This document shows, piece after piece, positions 14,675 to 22,307 of a DNA stretch of 28,580 bases. Within the stretch, counting starts at the first letter, position 1, and the number at the start of each line of letters is the position of its first letter. The notes under the pieces are model-generated. The model did no database searches and had not been told where the DNA came from. It saw nothing but the letters and a program-made list of their open reading frames with translations. The stretch is from IMCC26256 sp037146835 (GTDB taxonomy: Bacteria; Actinomycetota; Acidimicrobiia; IMCC26256). The stretch covers positions 1-28,580 of the forward strand of contig JBAWWI010000019.1 of assembly GCA_037146835.1 (NCBI GenBank), in the 5' to 3' direction. The translations under genes and the position numbers were made by a program.

Positions 14675-15715
14675 TCATTTAGAGCGCTGAGTCGCTCGCC
14701 CTGCAATTAGAGGCAGGTCTAGGTAGGTAACAAAGCCTGGGGCTGCAGGTACTACATAGGGGATTGCGTTTACGCAGTGCATAGCGGGTGCGATCAATCC
14801 AACGTTTACCTCTTCTCCAACCTCCTCTGGGTGAAGGCCGTGGAAGGTTGCGCTAATCGGCGGGTCGGCATCAAAGGCGATCTCGAAACGCTCTTCGCCG
14901 AGGCTCCACGCGGGCTCGAGATTCTCCTCGCCCATTAGCCAGTTGACGGTCACGGTTATCACTGCCTCGTCATTGACGGTGCCCTCCCAAGTGAAGCGCT
15001 GAGCAGCAACTGTGCCGGCATCAATTCTTCCAACGAGAGTCTCTATATCAACCTTTGTGATCGCCATTGCGTGAGTGGTTCGGAGCTCATCATCGAGGCT
15101 CCAGCCCAGTTCGCTTGCGATCATTCGTATTGACTGGCCAAACCCGTCGCCAAGAATTTTGAGCATCGGACTATTCGATGCAACCTCGAGTGTCTTGCCG
15201 AAGAGCATTACCTCCCGCACGACTAACTCGGCTCCGTAGTTTCTAATGTCCGAGAACTCTTCACAGCGCACATGGCGTATGTCTCGACATAAGGCAGAGA
15301 GCATGAGTGGGAATCGTTCCGTGATCCCGCCCGGGTTGATTCCTGTGCCGTGTAGCGAGACCCCGCCAGCGCGACACGCTGCCTCAATCTCTGCGAAACG
15401 ACCAGAGGGAAAGATGTAGCCAACCGGGGTGACCACGTTCTTGCCTGACTCGAGAATTCGAATTAGCTCTGTTTGGTCGGAGAGCATCGGCGTGTAGACA
15501 ACGCAGTCGGCGTCTAGCGCGAGAATCTCATCGATACTCGAGGTCGCAATTACCCCTGTCGGGTCGATCCCGCATATCTCGCCAGCATCGAGCCCGTTCT
15601 TAGAATCGCTATAAACAAAGACTCCAACTAGCTCGAGCTCAGGGTGCGAAAGAATTCCCTTGATGGATTCTTGCCCCACGTACCCCGTGGCCCACTGGAT
15701 GACTCGGTAAGTCAC
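14675..15715 (-). CDS. NAD(P)H-dependent dehydrogenase, DapB/diaminopentanoate dehydrogenase-like
   Basis: A 346-residue protein starting with a Rossmann fold (VIQWATGYVGQESIKGIL, then LVGVFVYSDSKNG). It continues with ADCVVYTP, GKNVVTPVGYIFPSG and the central GTGINPGGITERFPL. This is the dihydrodipicolinate reductase-like family that includes 2,4-diaminopentanoate dehydrogenase and is common in mycobacteria; most members have no known substrate. It is unlikely to be the lysine-pathway DapB, which is shorter and has a different C-domain. The GTG start overlaps the TGA of the upstream membrane protein gene by four bases (15712-15715), so translation is coupled. Confidence 0.88.
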   Translation of the reverse strand: MTYRVIQWATGYVGQESIKGILSHPELELVGVFVYSDSKNGLDAGEICGIDPTGVIATSSIDEILALDADCVVYTPMLSDQTELIRILESGKNVVTPVGYIFPSGRFAEIEAACRAGGVSLHGTGINPGGITERFPLMLSALCRDIRHVRCEEFSDIRNYGAELVVREVMLFGKTLEVASNSPMLKILGDGFGQSIRMIASELGWSLDDELRTTHAMAITKVDIETLVGRIDAGTVAAQRFTWEGTVNDEAVITVTVNWLMGEENLEPAWSLGEERFEIAFDADPPISATFHGLHPEEVGEEVNVGLIAPAMHCVNAIPYVVPAAPGFVTYLDLPLIAGRATQRSK

Positions 15716-16995
15716 TTAGCCTCTATTGCTGCTTCTATTGCTGTTTCTATTGCCGCAGACTCGACAGGAGATTTACTGCCAGCCCTTGCAACGATGAGCA
15801 GAACAATCTCAACGACTCCCGTAAGAAGTGCGAGCCATACAACGGTCATGGGGCTCGGTGTCGAGATAAATACGAATGCCGCAAACGCCGTGACTACAAC
15901 GATTGATTGCAGGAGTACCAAGTTGCCTGCGACGAAGTTGCTAATCGGACCGCCGAGGACTCCATGCTCTGATCCAGCAGATCCTGCTCGGTTCGTCAGC
16001 CCACCGATAACGGCGCGAATCTTCACGGCAGCACGAGAATCGCCGAGGGCCCCCGCAGTTATCGCGACCACGAGCCCGAAGAGCATCACGATGCGATTAA
16101 TCATGAAGAGGAAACGCAGCGTGATGTTGTATACCGATGTCTGCGCTGCCTGACCAGTTGGTGTGGTGGCTGCAGAGTTGACATAACCACTTCGGCCGAG
16201 GCTCAGTGCCGCGGCGAGCAGGAGCGAGACCACCACAAGGCCGAGCCCCACTCGAAAGGCTCCCTTGCGGCGGTCTTTCGCGGCTGCGATTGAGCCTGCG
16301 AATAGTGCGAGGACTAACCACGGCAAGATAGTCGCTGCCGAGTCCAGGGCCTTGGTTGCTCCCTGCGCAGTTACAAGGCCATCTGAGCGAGCGAGTATGA
16401 AGTCTGTTGGGAGGAGACTGAAGGGGAGTTTGCTCGTTACTCCAAATGATGTCTTCTCTAACTTCTTAGAGACCTCTTCGTATAGAGGCGTCAGATCAAG
16501 CGCAATCTCGCCTTGCTTAGTTCGGATTGTAATTTTCCCGTCGCCGGTTAGAACGTTGTTAAGGCTCTTGTGCGCGACGCGGTTTGCCTGAATCCAGACA
16601 GTCTCAAACTTCTTGTCCTCGACTGCCTTCAAGGTGATCTTGTAAGTGGCCTGCTGAAGAGCGGTAGACGCTGGGCTCGCAAGGAAGTCGAGGGAGTCGG
16701 GGAGCTTCTCTTGAAGCGCATCTGTGACGCGATTGTCCGCAAAGATATTTGTGCTCACCGATGTTGCGATGGCCTTTTGGATGGCCGGGTCTGAGGCAAG
16801 AGGCGTGATCGTCGCGACATACCGATCGGTGTCAAGGAGCTGGTTGCGAGTCCATACGCCGATCACTGTGATTGGGGTAAGGATGATCCCGAGGATGAGC
16901 AGAACCCAGGCGACCATTGTGCGCCACCTGCGCTTTGGGGTCTGGGGCTTCTGAACGTCGCTTGTGGAGGCTGAGGCGTTTTGTGTCTTCGTCAT
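15712..16995 (-). CDS. Six-span membrane protein of unknown function
   Basis: A 427-residue protein. A basic N-terminus with Pro/Lys (residues 16-26) precedes one span (about 28-50). A large extracytoplasmic domain follows (about 51-220) with DTDRYVATITPLASDPAIQ, a pattern I know from actinobacterial conserved membrane proteins. Then come five more hydrophobic spans, from ILPWLVLALFAGSIAAA to VEIVLLIVA. The tail AAIETAIEAAIEAK comes from a 12-bp repeat. No enzyme motif is visible. The ATG at 16995 lies eight bases after TAACGT (17004-17009), which includes the stop codon of the amidohydrolase gene. It is coupled to the DapB-like gene by a GTGA overlap, an unexpected pairing of an envelope protein with a soluble dehydrogenase. 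Confidence 0.85.
   Translation of the reverse strand: MTKTQNASASTSDVQKPQTPKRRWRTMVAWVLLILGIILTPITVIGVWTRNQLLDTDRYVATITPLASDPAIQKAIATSVSTNIFADNRVTDALQEKLPDSLDFLASPASTALQQATYKITLKAVEDKKFETVWIQANRVAHKSLNNVLTGDGKITIRTKQGEIALDLTPLYEEVSKKLEKTSFGVTSKLPFSLLPTDFILARSDGLVTAQGATKALDSAATILPWLVLALFAGSIAAAKDRRKGAFRVGLGLVVVSLLLAAALSLGRSGYVNSAATTPTGQAAQTSVYNITLRFLFMINRIVMLFGLVVAITAGALGDSRAAVKIRAVIGGLTNRAGSAGSEHGVLGGPISNFVAGNLVLLQSIVVVTAFAAFVFISTPSPMTVVWLALLTGVVEIVLLIVARAGSKSPVESAAIETAIEAAIEAK
15719..15754 (-). repeat. 12-bp tandem repeat at the membrane protein 3' end
   Basis: Three plus-strand units, GCCTCTATTGCT, GCTTCTATTGCT and GTTTCTATTGCC, encode the Ala-Ile-Glu-Ala/Thr repeats of the last residues before the terminal Lys. 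The unit keeps the reading frame. Confidence 0.75.
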
Positions 16996-17003
16996 GGGGT
17001 TAG

Positions 17004-17009
17004 ACGTTA
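17004..17009 (-). promoter_or_regulatory. -10 box formed from the amidohydrolase stop codon
   Basis: The minus-strand TAACGT begins with the TAA stop of the amidohydrolase gene (17007-17009) and ends eight bases before the ATG of the membrane protein at 16995. No Shine-Dalgarno site is present. Confidence 0.5.
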
Positions 17010-18206
17010 GACGGAAGGGCGCAGTTCAGTCAGCGCAACGGCGTTATCACGCATAATTAATCTGCGCGTAGCCTCTGGGAACTCCGAGAGCTCAGCCGCG
17101 TAGTTAAGCGGCGTAGGCATGCCCTCGATATGTGGCCAGTCGGAGCCAAAAATCACACGATCCTCGCCGACTAGGGATGCGATTTCGTATGGGTTGTCTT
17201 CCCAGAACGGGTTGATCCATATATTGCGGCGGAATGTCTCTATCGGGTCCTCGGGGAAGAATCCCGGGATGCGCTTATGGGTAGAGGTCAATTTACGGAA
17301 TAGGTCAGGGAGGAACTCCGAGCCATTCTCGACAGATGCGATTCGAATATTTGGAAAGCGGGTGAAGAGGCGGTCGAAGATGAGCGAGGCCAAGAAGTCG
17401 TAAATGGCTCGCTCCATAGTGAGCATGTTGATACTTGGTCGGTCGGCGCCCTCAAATGTCGCAGCGAAACCCTCGGCTGCATAGCCGTTTGCGACGTAAC
17501 CGGAGTCTGCGGCGTGCACAACGACTGTGATCCCGGACTCGTTGACGCGTGCCCAGAACGGATCGAAGATTGGGTCAGCGGGTGTACGAGGGCCGTTAGC
17601 TGTAAACGCTGCGGCTGGTCGCATCACAACAGTGCGCGCACCGTTTGCGAGTGCATATTCAAGCTCGGCTACTGCGAACTCGGGGCTACACAGCGAAATG
17701 TACGGAGCAGCGAAGATGCGGTTCTTGTAGTTGAAACCCCAATCCTCCTCGACCCAGCGGTTGAACGAACGGAACGCGATCTCAACTGCCGCCGTGTCGT
17801 GCTTGAGGAGCTGCTCGTAGAGCATCCCAAGAGTTGGGAACATCCAGCACTCGCCGACACCTTGCTCTGTCAAAACATCTAAGCGAGCATCGCGGTCGCG
17901 GTACTCGGGGCGAATCGGCTCGCGTTCTTTTAGGAAATCGAGTGGGAACTTCTGCTCGGGGTTGCCGCGGAAATAATCGTGGAGCGCTCCGGCCTTAGCG
18001 ATTGGGTCGAAGGTTGCATTGGTTACGACTCGGCTCACTTTTCCGCCGACTACCGGGTACATGCGCCCATCAATTTGTGCCCACTGCACGGTACGAGGAC
18101 CAGCCCCTGCCGGGAGGTGGCGGGTAAAGGCATCTAGCGCCTCGTAGTAGTGGTTGTCTGCGTCGAAGGCCGAATAGTCAAGGGCCGGATAGTTGAGTTC
18201 GCTCAT
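17007..18206 (-). CDS. Amidohydrolase family protein (amidohydrolase-2, ACMSD-like)
   Basis: A 399-residue TIM-barrel hydrolase or decarboxylase. The N-terminal DADNHYYE (15-22) gives Asp17 and His19 at the metal site; VVVHAADSGY carries the next His, and GSDWPHIEG near the C-terminus carries the conserved Asp and His. These are the motifs of the amidohydrolase-2 group, which includes ACMSD, LigW-type decarboxylases and many actinobacterial proteins near steroid and aromatic catabolism genes. It probably acts on a carboxylated or ring-fission intermediate in the cytoplasm; the substrate is not known. The ATG has TATCCT seven bases upstream (leaderless). Its stop codon provides the TAA of the next gene's -10 box. 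Confidence 0.92.
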   Translation of the reverse strand: MSELNYPALDYSAFDADNHYYEALDAFTRHLPAGAGPRTVQWAQIDGRMYPVVGGKVSRVVTNATFDPIAKAGALHDYFRGNPEQKFPLDFLKEREPIRPEYRDRDARLDVLTEQGVGECWMFPTLGMLYEQLLKHDTAAVEIAFRSFNRWVEEDWGFNYKNRIFAAPYISLCSPEFAVAELEYALANGARTVVMRPAAAFTANGPRTPADPIFDPFWARVNESGITVVVHAADSGYVANGYAAEGFAATFEGADRPSINMLTMERAIYDFLASLIFDRLFTRFPNIRIASVENGSEFLPDLFRKLTSTHKRIPGFFPEDPIETFRRNIWINPFWEDNPYEIASLVGEDRVIFGSDWPHIEGMPTPLNYAAELSEFPEATRRLIMRDNAVALTELRPSV

Positions 18207-18213
18207 AGTGCAG

Positions 18214-18219
18214 AGGATA
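18214..18219 (-). promoter_or_regulatory. Putative -10 box for leaderless start of the amidohydrolase
   Basis: TATCCT on the minus strand ends seven bases before the ATG at 18206. The divergent DUF3054 gene starts 92 bases away with its own box. Confidence 0.5.
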
Positions 18220-18285
18220 CGGGAGGCTAAGCGGCCAACCTCACTCGGAATACTTGGTTATTCCTCTGCTCCCAAGTGACCTAGT

Positions 18286-18291
18286 TAGCCT
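18286..18291 (+). promoter_or_regulatory. Putative -10 box for leaderless start of the DUF3054 gene
   Basis: TAGCCT ends seven bases before the ATG at 18299. An in-frame TTG at 18254 would lengthen the protein by 15 residues but has no upstream signal. Confidence 0.45.
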
Positions 18292-18298
18292 GCTGCTT

Positions 18299-18673
18299 AT
18301 GTCCTTAAAGCATCCAACTCGATGGGCCCCGATTGCGGACCTTCTAGTAATTGTGATTTTCATCGCGGTCGGGCGAAATAGGCATGGGCTCAACTCGACT
18401 GGGCCCGTGTGGTTCCTAACAGTGCTCTGGCCTTTCGCACTTGCCTGGATAATCTCCGGAGTCACGATGCGTCTCTACACGAGCGTTGATCGAACTTGGC
18501 TGCGACTTATTGGAACGATTATCGCCACGGCGATTTTGGGTGGACTCCTTAGAGGATTTACAAGCCACACGATGTTCTCGGTCTTCAACATCGTCTTCTC
18601 GATATTCATACTCTTTGGTACAGCAGGGTGGAGATCTATTCGACTGCTTACAATTCGCGCGAGGTCGAACTAG
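18299..18673 (+). CDS. DUF3054 family membrane protein
   Basis: From the chosen ATG the protein has 124 residues, the usual size of this family. It shows WAPIADLLVIVIFIAVGRNRHG, then WPFALAWIISG, a third span around LIGTIIATAILGGLLRG, and a last span ending in LFGTAGWRSIRLL: four membrane segments. The ADLL...GR.RH and GWR motifs are those of DUF3054, found mostly in actinobacteria and haloarchaea; function is unknown. The start at 18299 is preferred because of TAGCCT seven bases upstream and because family members begin close to the first span. Its last 26 bases overlap the 3' end of nhaA on the other strand (18648-18673). Confidence 0.8.
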   Translation: MSLKHPTRWAPIADLLVIVIFIAVGRNRHGLNSTGPVWFLTVLWPFALAWIISGVTMRLYTSVDRTWLRLIGTIIATAILGGLLRGFTSHTMFSVFNIVFSIFILFGTAGWRSIRLLTIRARSN

Positions 18674-19814
18674 AGATCTGCTTGCGGTTTGTGGCTCGAC
18701 CAACTGCAACTCCGGCGATCACAGCAATGAGCGTCGCCAATAAAATTCCAAGGCTGACAGGCTGAGCGTTGATCGTTCCAGCGACCGTAGCCTCTACCCC
18801 GATTATTGCGACAGTTAATGCTGCGGCTGCTGCAATCCCAAGGGTTATCGCTTCGCCTATCGAAATATCAATACTCTTGCGCGCCACTAGGAGCACTCCG
18901 CCAACCCCCATAACCTTCCCTACGAGAATCGCAGCGGCTGTAAACGCTATGAGTATCGCCGGGGAGCCAGCTCTGAGTGTGAGTGGAACGAGCGTGTTAA
19001 CGAAGACGAAGAGGGGGAGGAGGATCCCTGCAATCCAGGGGTGCCAACCGCGCTCTATGCGCTCATCAATCGGCTCCTTGGTTCCCTGGGCTTTGACTCG
19101 AGGTACCGCGCACCCAACGGCGAATGCAGCTAGCGATGGATGTATGCCTGCCTGAATGGAGAGGATGCATACAGCCGCCGCTACCGCCGCTACAGCCCAG
19201 CCCCCGAGATGACGTCGCTTGGCGAGTGCCGCGTAAGCAGCAATTACTCCGAGAATCACAGGTACAACCCAGAGGGTGGGAGCATCGCTCCCAAAGACTG
19301 CAAGTGCGAATACAGCGCCTATGTCGTCGAAGATTGCAATCGTAAGAAGCAGAGTCCTTAAGTGTGCTGTGCGCGACCTTGCTCCGCCTCCAGAGATCGC
19401 AACAATCGCGGTTGCCACCGCTATGTCTGTAGCCACTGCCGCAACCCATCCGCTGCTCGCGCCTGAGGTCGAGGGTGAACGTACGAGGAGCAGATAGATG
19501 GCTGCTGGGGCAGCCATCCCTGCAACTGCAGCGAATGCCAATACTCGAGCGATTGCTCCGGACAAAGCTCCGTGTGCAGCCTCTCTGCGCAGTTCGAGGC
19601 CTACGAGCAGGAAGAAACCGGTAACAGCAACGTCGGAGATAATGGATCGCAGATGTGAGGTCTCTAAGCGGTGAGTGAAGTCGGCACCAAATGGCATGGA
19701 GGCAATGAAGACTCCAAGTGCAGCGGCACCAAGAATCAGTCCAGCGGCGCGTGTCTCGACGCGTACGAAGCGCTCAAGGAAGTTTCGTGGCCTATCGAGT
19801 TGGGCGTGGGGCAT
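18648..19814 (-). CDS. nhaA: Na+/H+ antiporter NhaA
   Basis: A 388-residue integral membrane antiporter that exports Na+ in exchange for protons. Family marks are SDVAVTGFFLLVGLELRRE, ATDIAVATAI with Asp130, FDDIGAV with Asp163 and Asp164, and GKVMGVGG with Lys300. Counted from the ATG at 19814, the two central Asp and the Lys fall on the same numbers as in E. coli NhaA, and GAGG lies about five bases before this ATG. An upstream in-frame GTG at 19847 has no such support. The gene is monocistronic and lies tail-to-tail with the DUF3054 gene, overlapping it by 26 bases. It hints at a brackish, marine or alkaline habitat, but only weakly. Confidence 0.95.
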   Translation of the reverse strand: MPHAQLDRPRNFLERFVRVETRAAGLILGAAALGVFIASMPFGADFTHRLETSHLRSIISDVAVTGFFLLVGLELRREAAHGALSGAIARVLAFAAVAGMAAPAAIYLLLVRSPSTSGASSGWVAAVATDIAVATAIVAISGGGARSRTAHLRTLLLTIAIFDDIGAVFALAVFGSDAPTLWVVPVILGVIAAYAALAKRRHLGGWAVAAVAAAVCILSIQAGIHPSLAAFAVGCAVPRVKAQGTKEPIDERIERGWHPWIAGILLPLFVFVNTLVPLTLRAGSPAILIAFTAAAILVGKVMGVGGVLLVARKSIDISIGEAITLGIAAAAALTVAIIGVEATVAGTINAQPVSLGILLATLIAVIAGVAVGRATNRKQISSSTSREL

Positions 19815-19925
19815 TGATCCTCTTGCCGACCAGACTTCCCGGCGCACCTACTCATAGATTTTCGCTACGTAGATACGCAACTCCTCAGACTCTACCTGTG
19901 TCTTCACCTATTCCTTGACGTCTGT

Positions 19926-19963
19926 CCTGACCTTCACAGGGTTACTAGGTAGCAAGGCTCAGG
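19926..19963 (-). terminator. Imperfect hairpin after the arylsulfatase gene
   Basis: CCTGACCTT (19926-19934) pairs with AAGGCTCAGG (19954-19963) with one bulged base and a 19-base loop, starting nine bases beyond the sulfatase stop. No U-run follows on the minus strand. The rest of 19815-19971 is the nhaA leader; I see no gene in it. Confidence 0.35.
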
Positions 19964-19971
19964 TCGAGACG

Positions 19972-22269
19972 TCACTCGAAGCGAAGCCCCATATCGGTAA
20001 GCATCCCAATGAGGGTATCCGGAGCACCTGGAGCCAACTCCCCTGGAGTAAAGCTGACGGTCTCGATCTCTCCGGTAAATGCAAATGCGCCGAATCTCTC
20101 GAATAGCTCCCACGAGACAGGGGAGCGCCGATCGATTCCAATGTCGATCCCCTCGAATGGGGCAATTCCGTAGAGCATCGGGACTCCAGCAAGGGATGCT
20201 GTAACTGCGCCGTCTATCGAGAGCGAGACATCCCAGCGGTTTGATCCCGCTGCACTCAGCAGACACTCGATCTTGTGAGCGCCGGGCGTAATTGGGCCGC
20301 CGTCAAGTCTGCGCAGGTTCCCGCGCCCATCGTTGTGACAGAACCAAATGTGGGAGTCGAGGACATAGATCGCGTACCCGCCCCCTTGGTCGCCATGTGC
20401 AACTAGGTGCCCACGGTCTGTGGAGTCGAGACTCACCGCAATCTCGATCGCACATGACCTGAACCAGATCAACTGCACCGAGCGCCAACGCTCAAGCGTT
20501 GGGGTCCCCGCAGCAATCGTGACGGGGAGTGAGTAGACGGAGGAGCGCTCTGGTCGGATTAGATATTTAAGCGAGGTACCTTCATCAAGTGGATAGATCT
20601 GTTGCTCCCACGCGGCCTCCTCCCAAGCAGACTTGAGTTCCTCTAATCGGTCCGGATCGACATCGGCGAGGTTGTTCATCTCAGTGCGATCGACGGTTAG
20701 GTCATAGAGCTCCCAAGACTCGTCAGCGAAAGGAGTTAGCGATTGGTGAAGGGTCACTGCCTCCCAACCATCGCGATAGAAACCTCTGTGGCCGTTTACC
20801 TCAACAGCCTGCTCAGTGTGGAGTGAGACCGCACTCGGGTCACGCATTACCTCTAGAAGACTCTTGCCATCTAGAGCTGAACCGTCAGCCTGTGTTGTTG
20901 GCGCAACTCCATCGACTACATCTATAAGCGTTGGTAGCAGGTCGGATACGTGCCCCCACTGATCGCGCATTGAACCATCGCTCGGGAGGCCATCGGGCCA
21001 GGAGACAATGAACGGAACTGAGTGGCCGCCCTGATGCGTGTTGATTTTGTAAAGACGAAATGGCGTATTCGATGCCATGGCCCATCCGCGCGGGTAGTGA
21101 GGTGTGGTCTGTGGCCCGCCGATTAGATCAAGGCGTGCGTGGTCTGCCTCAACGTCATTGCCCTGCATTAGGTGAACGTAATAAGAGGTGGTACCTACCT
21201 CTTCGCCCTCACGCGATGCTCCGTTATCGGAGGTGAAGATAAAGATTGTGTTGTCGAGCTCGTCTAGTTGTTCTAGCGCAGCAATAAGGCGACCTACGTT
21301 TTGGTCGATGTTGTCGACCATCCCTGCGTAGACGGCCATGTGCTTAGCGAATAGTTCGCGCTGCATTTCGTCTAGTGAATCCCATGCCTCAACATCATGG
21401 TTGGGCTCGCTATTGCGCGCTGGTAATTTGGTATCCGCAGGGACAATCCCTAGGGCTTTTTGACGAGCGAATCGCTCTTCGCGAAGTGAATCCCACCCTT
21501 CGGTATAACGATCCTTATAACGCTCAATGTCTTCAGCCTTAGCGTGCAGGGGAGCGTGGACAGCGCCGTGTGCAAAATATAGGAAGAACGGCTGCTCGGG
21601 GTTGGAGCTCTTACGCTCTCGGATCATCGAGATTGATCGCGTAGTTAGGTCATCAGTCAGGTAGTAACCCTCTGGATATTCGTCAACCTCTACCGTGCTG
21701 TTGTCTTGCGTCAGCCGGTGTGGTTGGTGAAGATTCGTAAACGCATCGAGGAATCCGTAGAACCGGTCGAAGCCGCGCTGAATCGGCCAAGAGTGCTGAG
21801 GTCCTGCCGCGGATGCATCGGAGTCTTTACATAGGTGCCATTTGCCAACCATCAGCGTTGCGTATCCGCGATCCCTGAGCTGCTCGGCGAGGGTATCTAC
21901 TTGTGGCGGTAGCTCCATTGCATACCCAGGGAAGCCAGGGTCAAAATGCGCGACGCTCCCGAAGCCAGCACGGTGTGGGCTGAGTCCTGTGAGGAGGGAC
22001 GCACGTGTCGGAGAGCACATCGGTGCGGCGTGAAAATTGGTCATGCGCATCCCGCGAGCGGCGAGGGCATCAAGATTAGGGGTGCGGATCTCCGAGCCAT
22101 AGCAGCCGAGATCGGAGAAGCCGAGGTCGTCGGCAAGCATCACAACAGTGTTGGGGGCGCCGCCCCGAGGGGTCTTGCGATCAGCCCCGGATCCCTTGGA
22201 ACCAGCGAAGGTCCTACCGACTGTTCCTGCAAAATCTGGGTAGGTACGAGGTGAAAAATTGTCGTTCAT
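19972..22269 (-). CDS. Arylsulfatase (type I, formylglycine-dependent)
   Basis: The 765-residue protein is the size of mycobacterial AtsA-type sulfatases. Residues 40-60 give the metal motif TVVMLADDLGFSDLGCYG with Asp47 and Asp48. The sulfatase signature CSPTRASLLTG is at 85-95, where Cys85 would be converted to formylglycine by a separate enzyme not in this window. Later SDNGAS and the GGHSVPFIVSWP region complete the active site. A C-terminal jelly-roll-like part of about 200 residues follows. It hydrolyses sulfate esters; the lack of a signal peptide suggests cytoplasmic action on imported sulfates. The ATG at 22269 has TACCTT seven bases upstream (leaderless); a longer reading frame to 22431 would overlap the divergent gene and is rejected. 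Confidence 0.95.
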   Translation of the reverse strand: MNDNFSPRTYPDFAGTVGRTFAGSKGSGADRKTPRGGAPNTVVMLADDLGFSDLGCYGSEIRTPNLDALAARGMRMTNFHAAPMCSPTRASLLTGLSPHRAGFGSVAHFDPGFPGYAMELPPQVDTLAEQLRDRGYATLMVGKWHLCKDSDASAAGPQHSWPIQRGFDRFYGFLDAFTNLHQPHRLTQDNSTVEVDEYPEGYYLTDDLTTRSISMIRERKSSNPEQPFFLYFAHGAVHAPLHAKAEDIERYKDRYTEGWDSLREERFARQKALGIVPADTKLPARNSEPNHDVEAWDSLDEMQRELFAKHMAVYAGMVDNIDQNVGRLIAALEQLDELDNTIFIFTSDNGASREGEEVGTTSYYVHLMQGNDVEADHARLDLIGGPQTTPHYPRGWAMASNTPFRLYKINTHQGGHSVPFIVSWPDGLPSDGSMRDQWGHVSDLLPTLIDVVDGVAPTTQADGSALDGKSLLEVMRDPSAVSLHTEQAVEVNGHRGFYRDGWEAVTLHQSLTPFADESWELYDLTVDRTEMNNLADVDPDRLEELKSAWEEAAWEQQIYPLDEGTSLKYLIRPERSSVYSLPVTIAAGTPTLERWRSVQLIWFRSCAIEIAVSLDSTDRGHLVAHGDQGGGYAIYVLDSHIWFCHNDGRGNLRRLDGGPITPGAHKIECLLSAAGSNRWDVSLSIDGAVTASLAGVPMLYGIAPFEGIDIGIDRRSPVSWELFERFGAFAFTGEIETVSFTPGELAPGAPDTLIGMLTDMGLRFE

Positions 22270-22307
22270 TAGTGCGAAGGTACATCCCCGCGCCTTAGTC
22301 TCGCAGC
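22270..22307. promoter_or_regulatory. Compact bidirectional leaderless promoter, 38 bp
   Basis: Minus strand: TACCTT (22277-22282), seven bases before the sulfatase ATG. Plus strand: TAGTCT (22296-22301), six bases before the acyl-CoA dehydrogenase ATG. A -35 contact for each direction would fall over the other's -10 box, so the two polymerases should exclude each other. Confidence 0.5.

Noticed and set aside
14675..15715. Lysine-biosynthesis dapB
   Set aside because: The protein is about 100 residues longer than DapB, has a different C-terminal domain and lies away from lysine genes.
19815..19971. Small gene between nhaA and the sulfatase gene
   Set aside because: Frames here are short, without start signals or family features. 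The interval is best read as the nhaA leader plus a hairpin.
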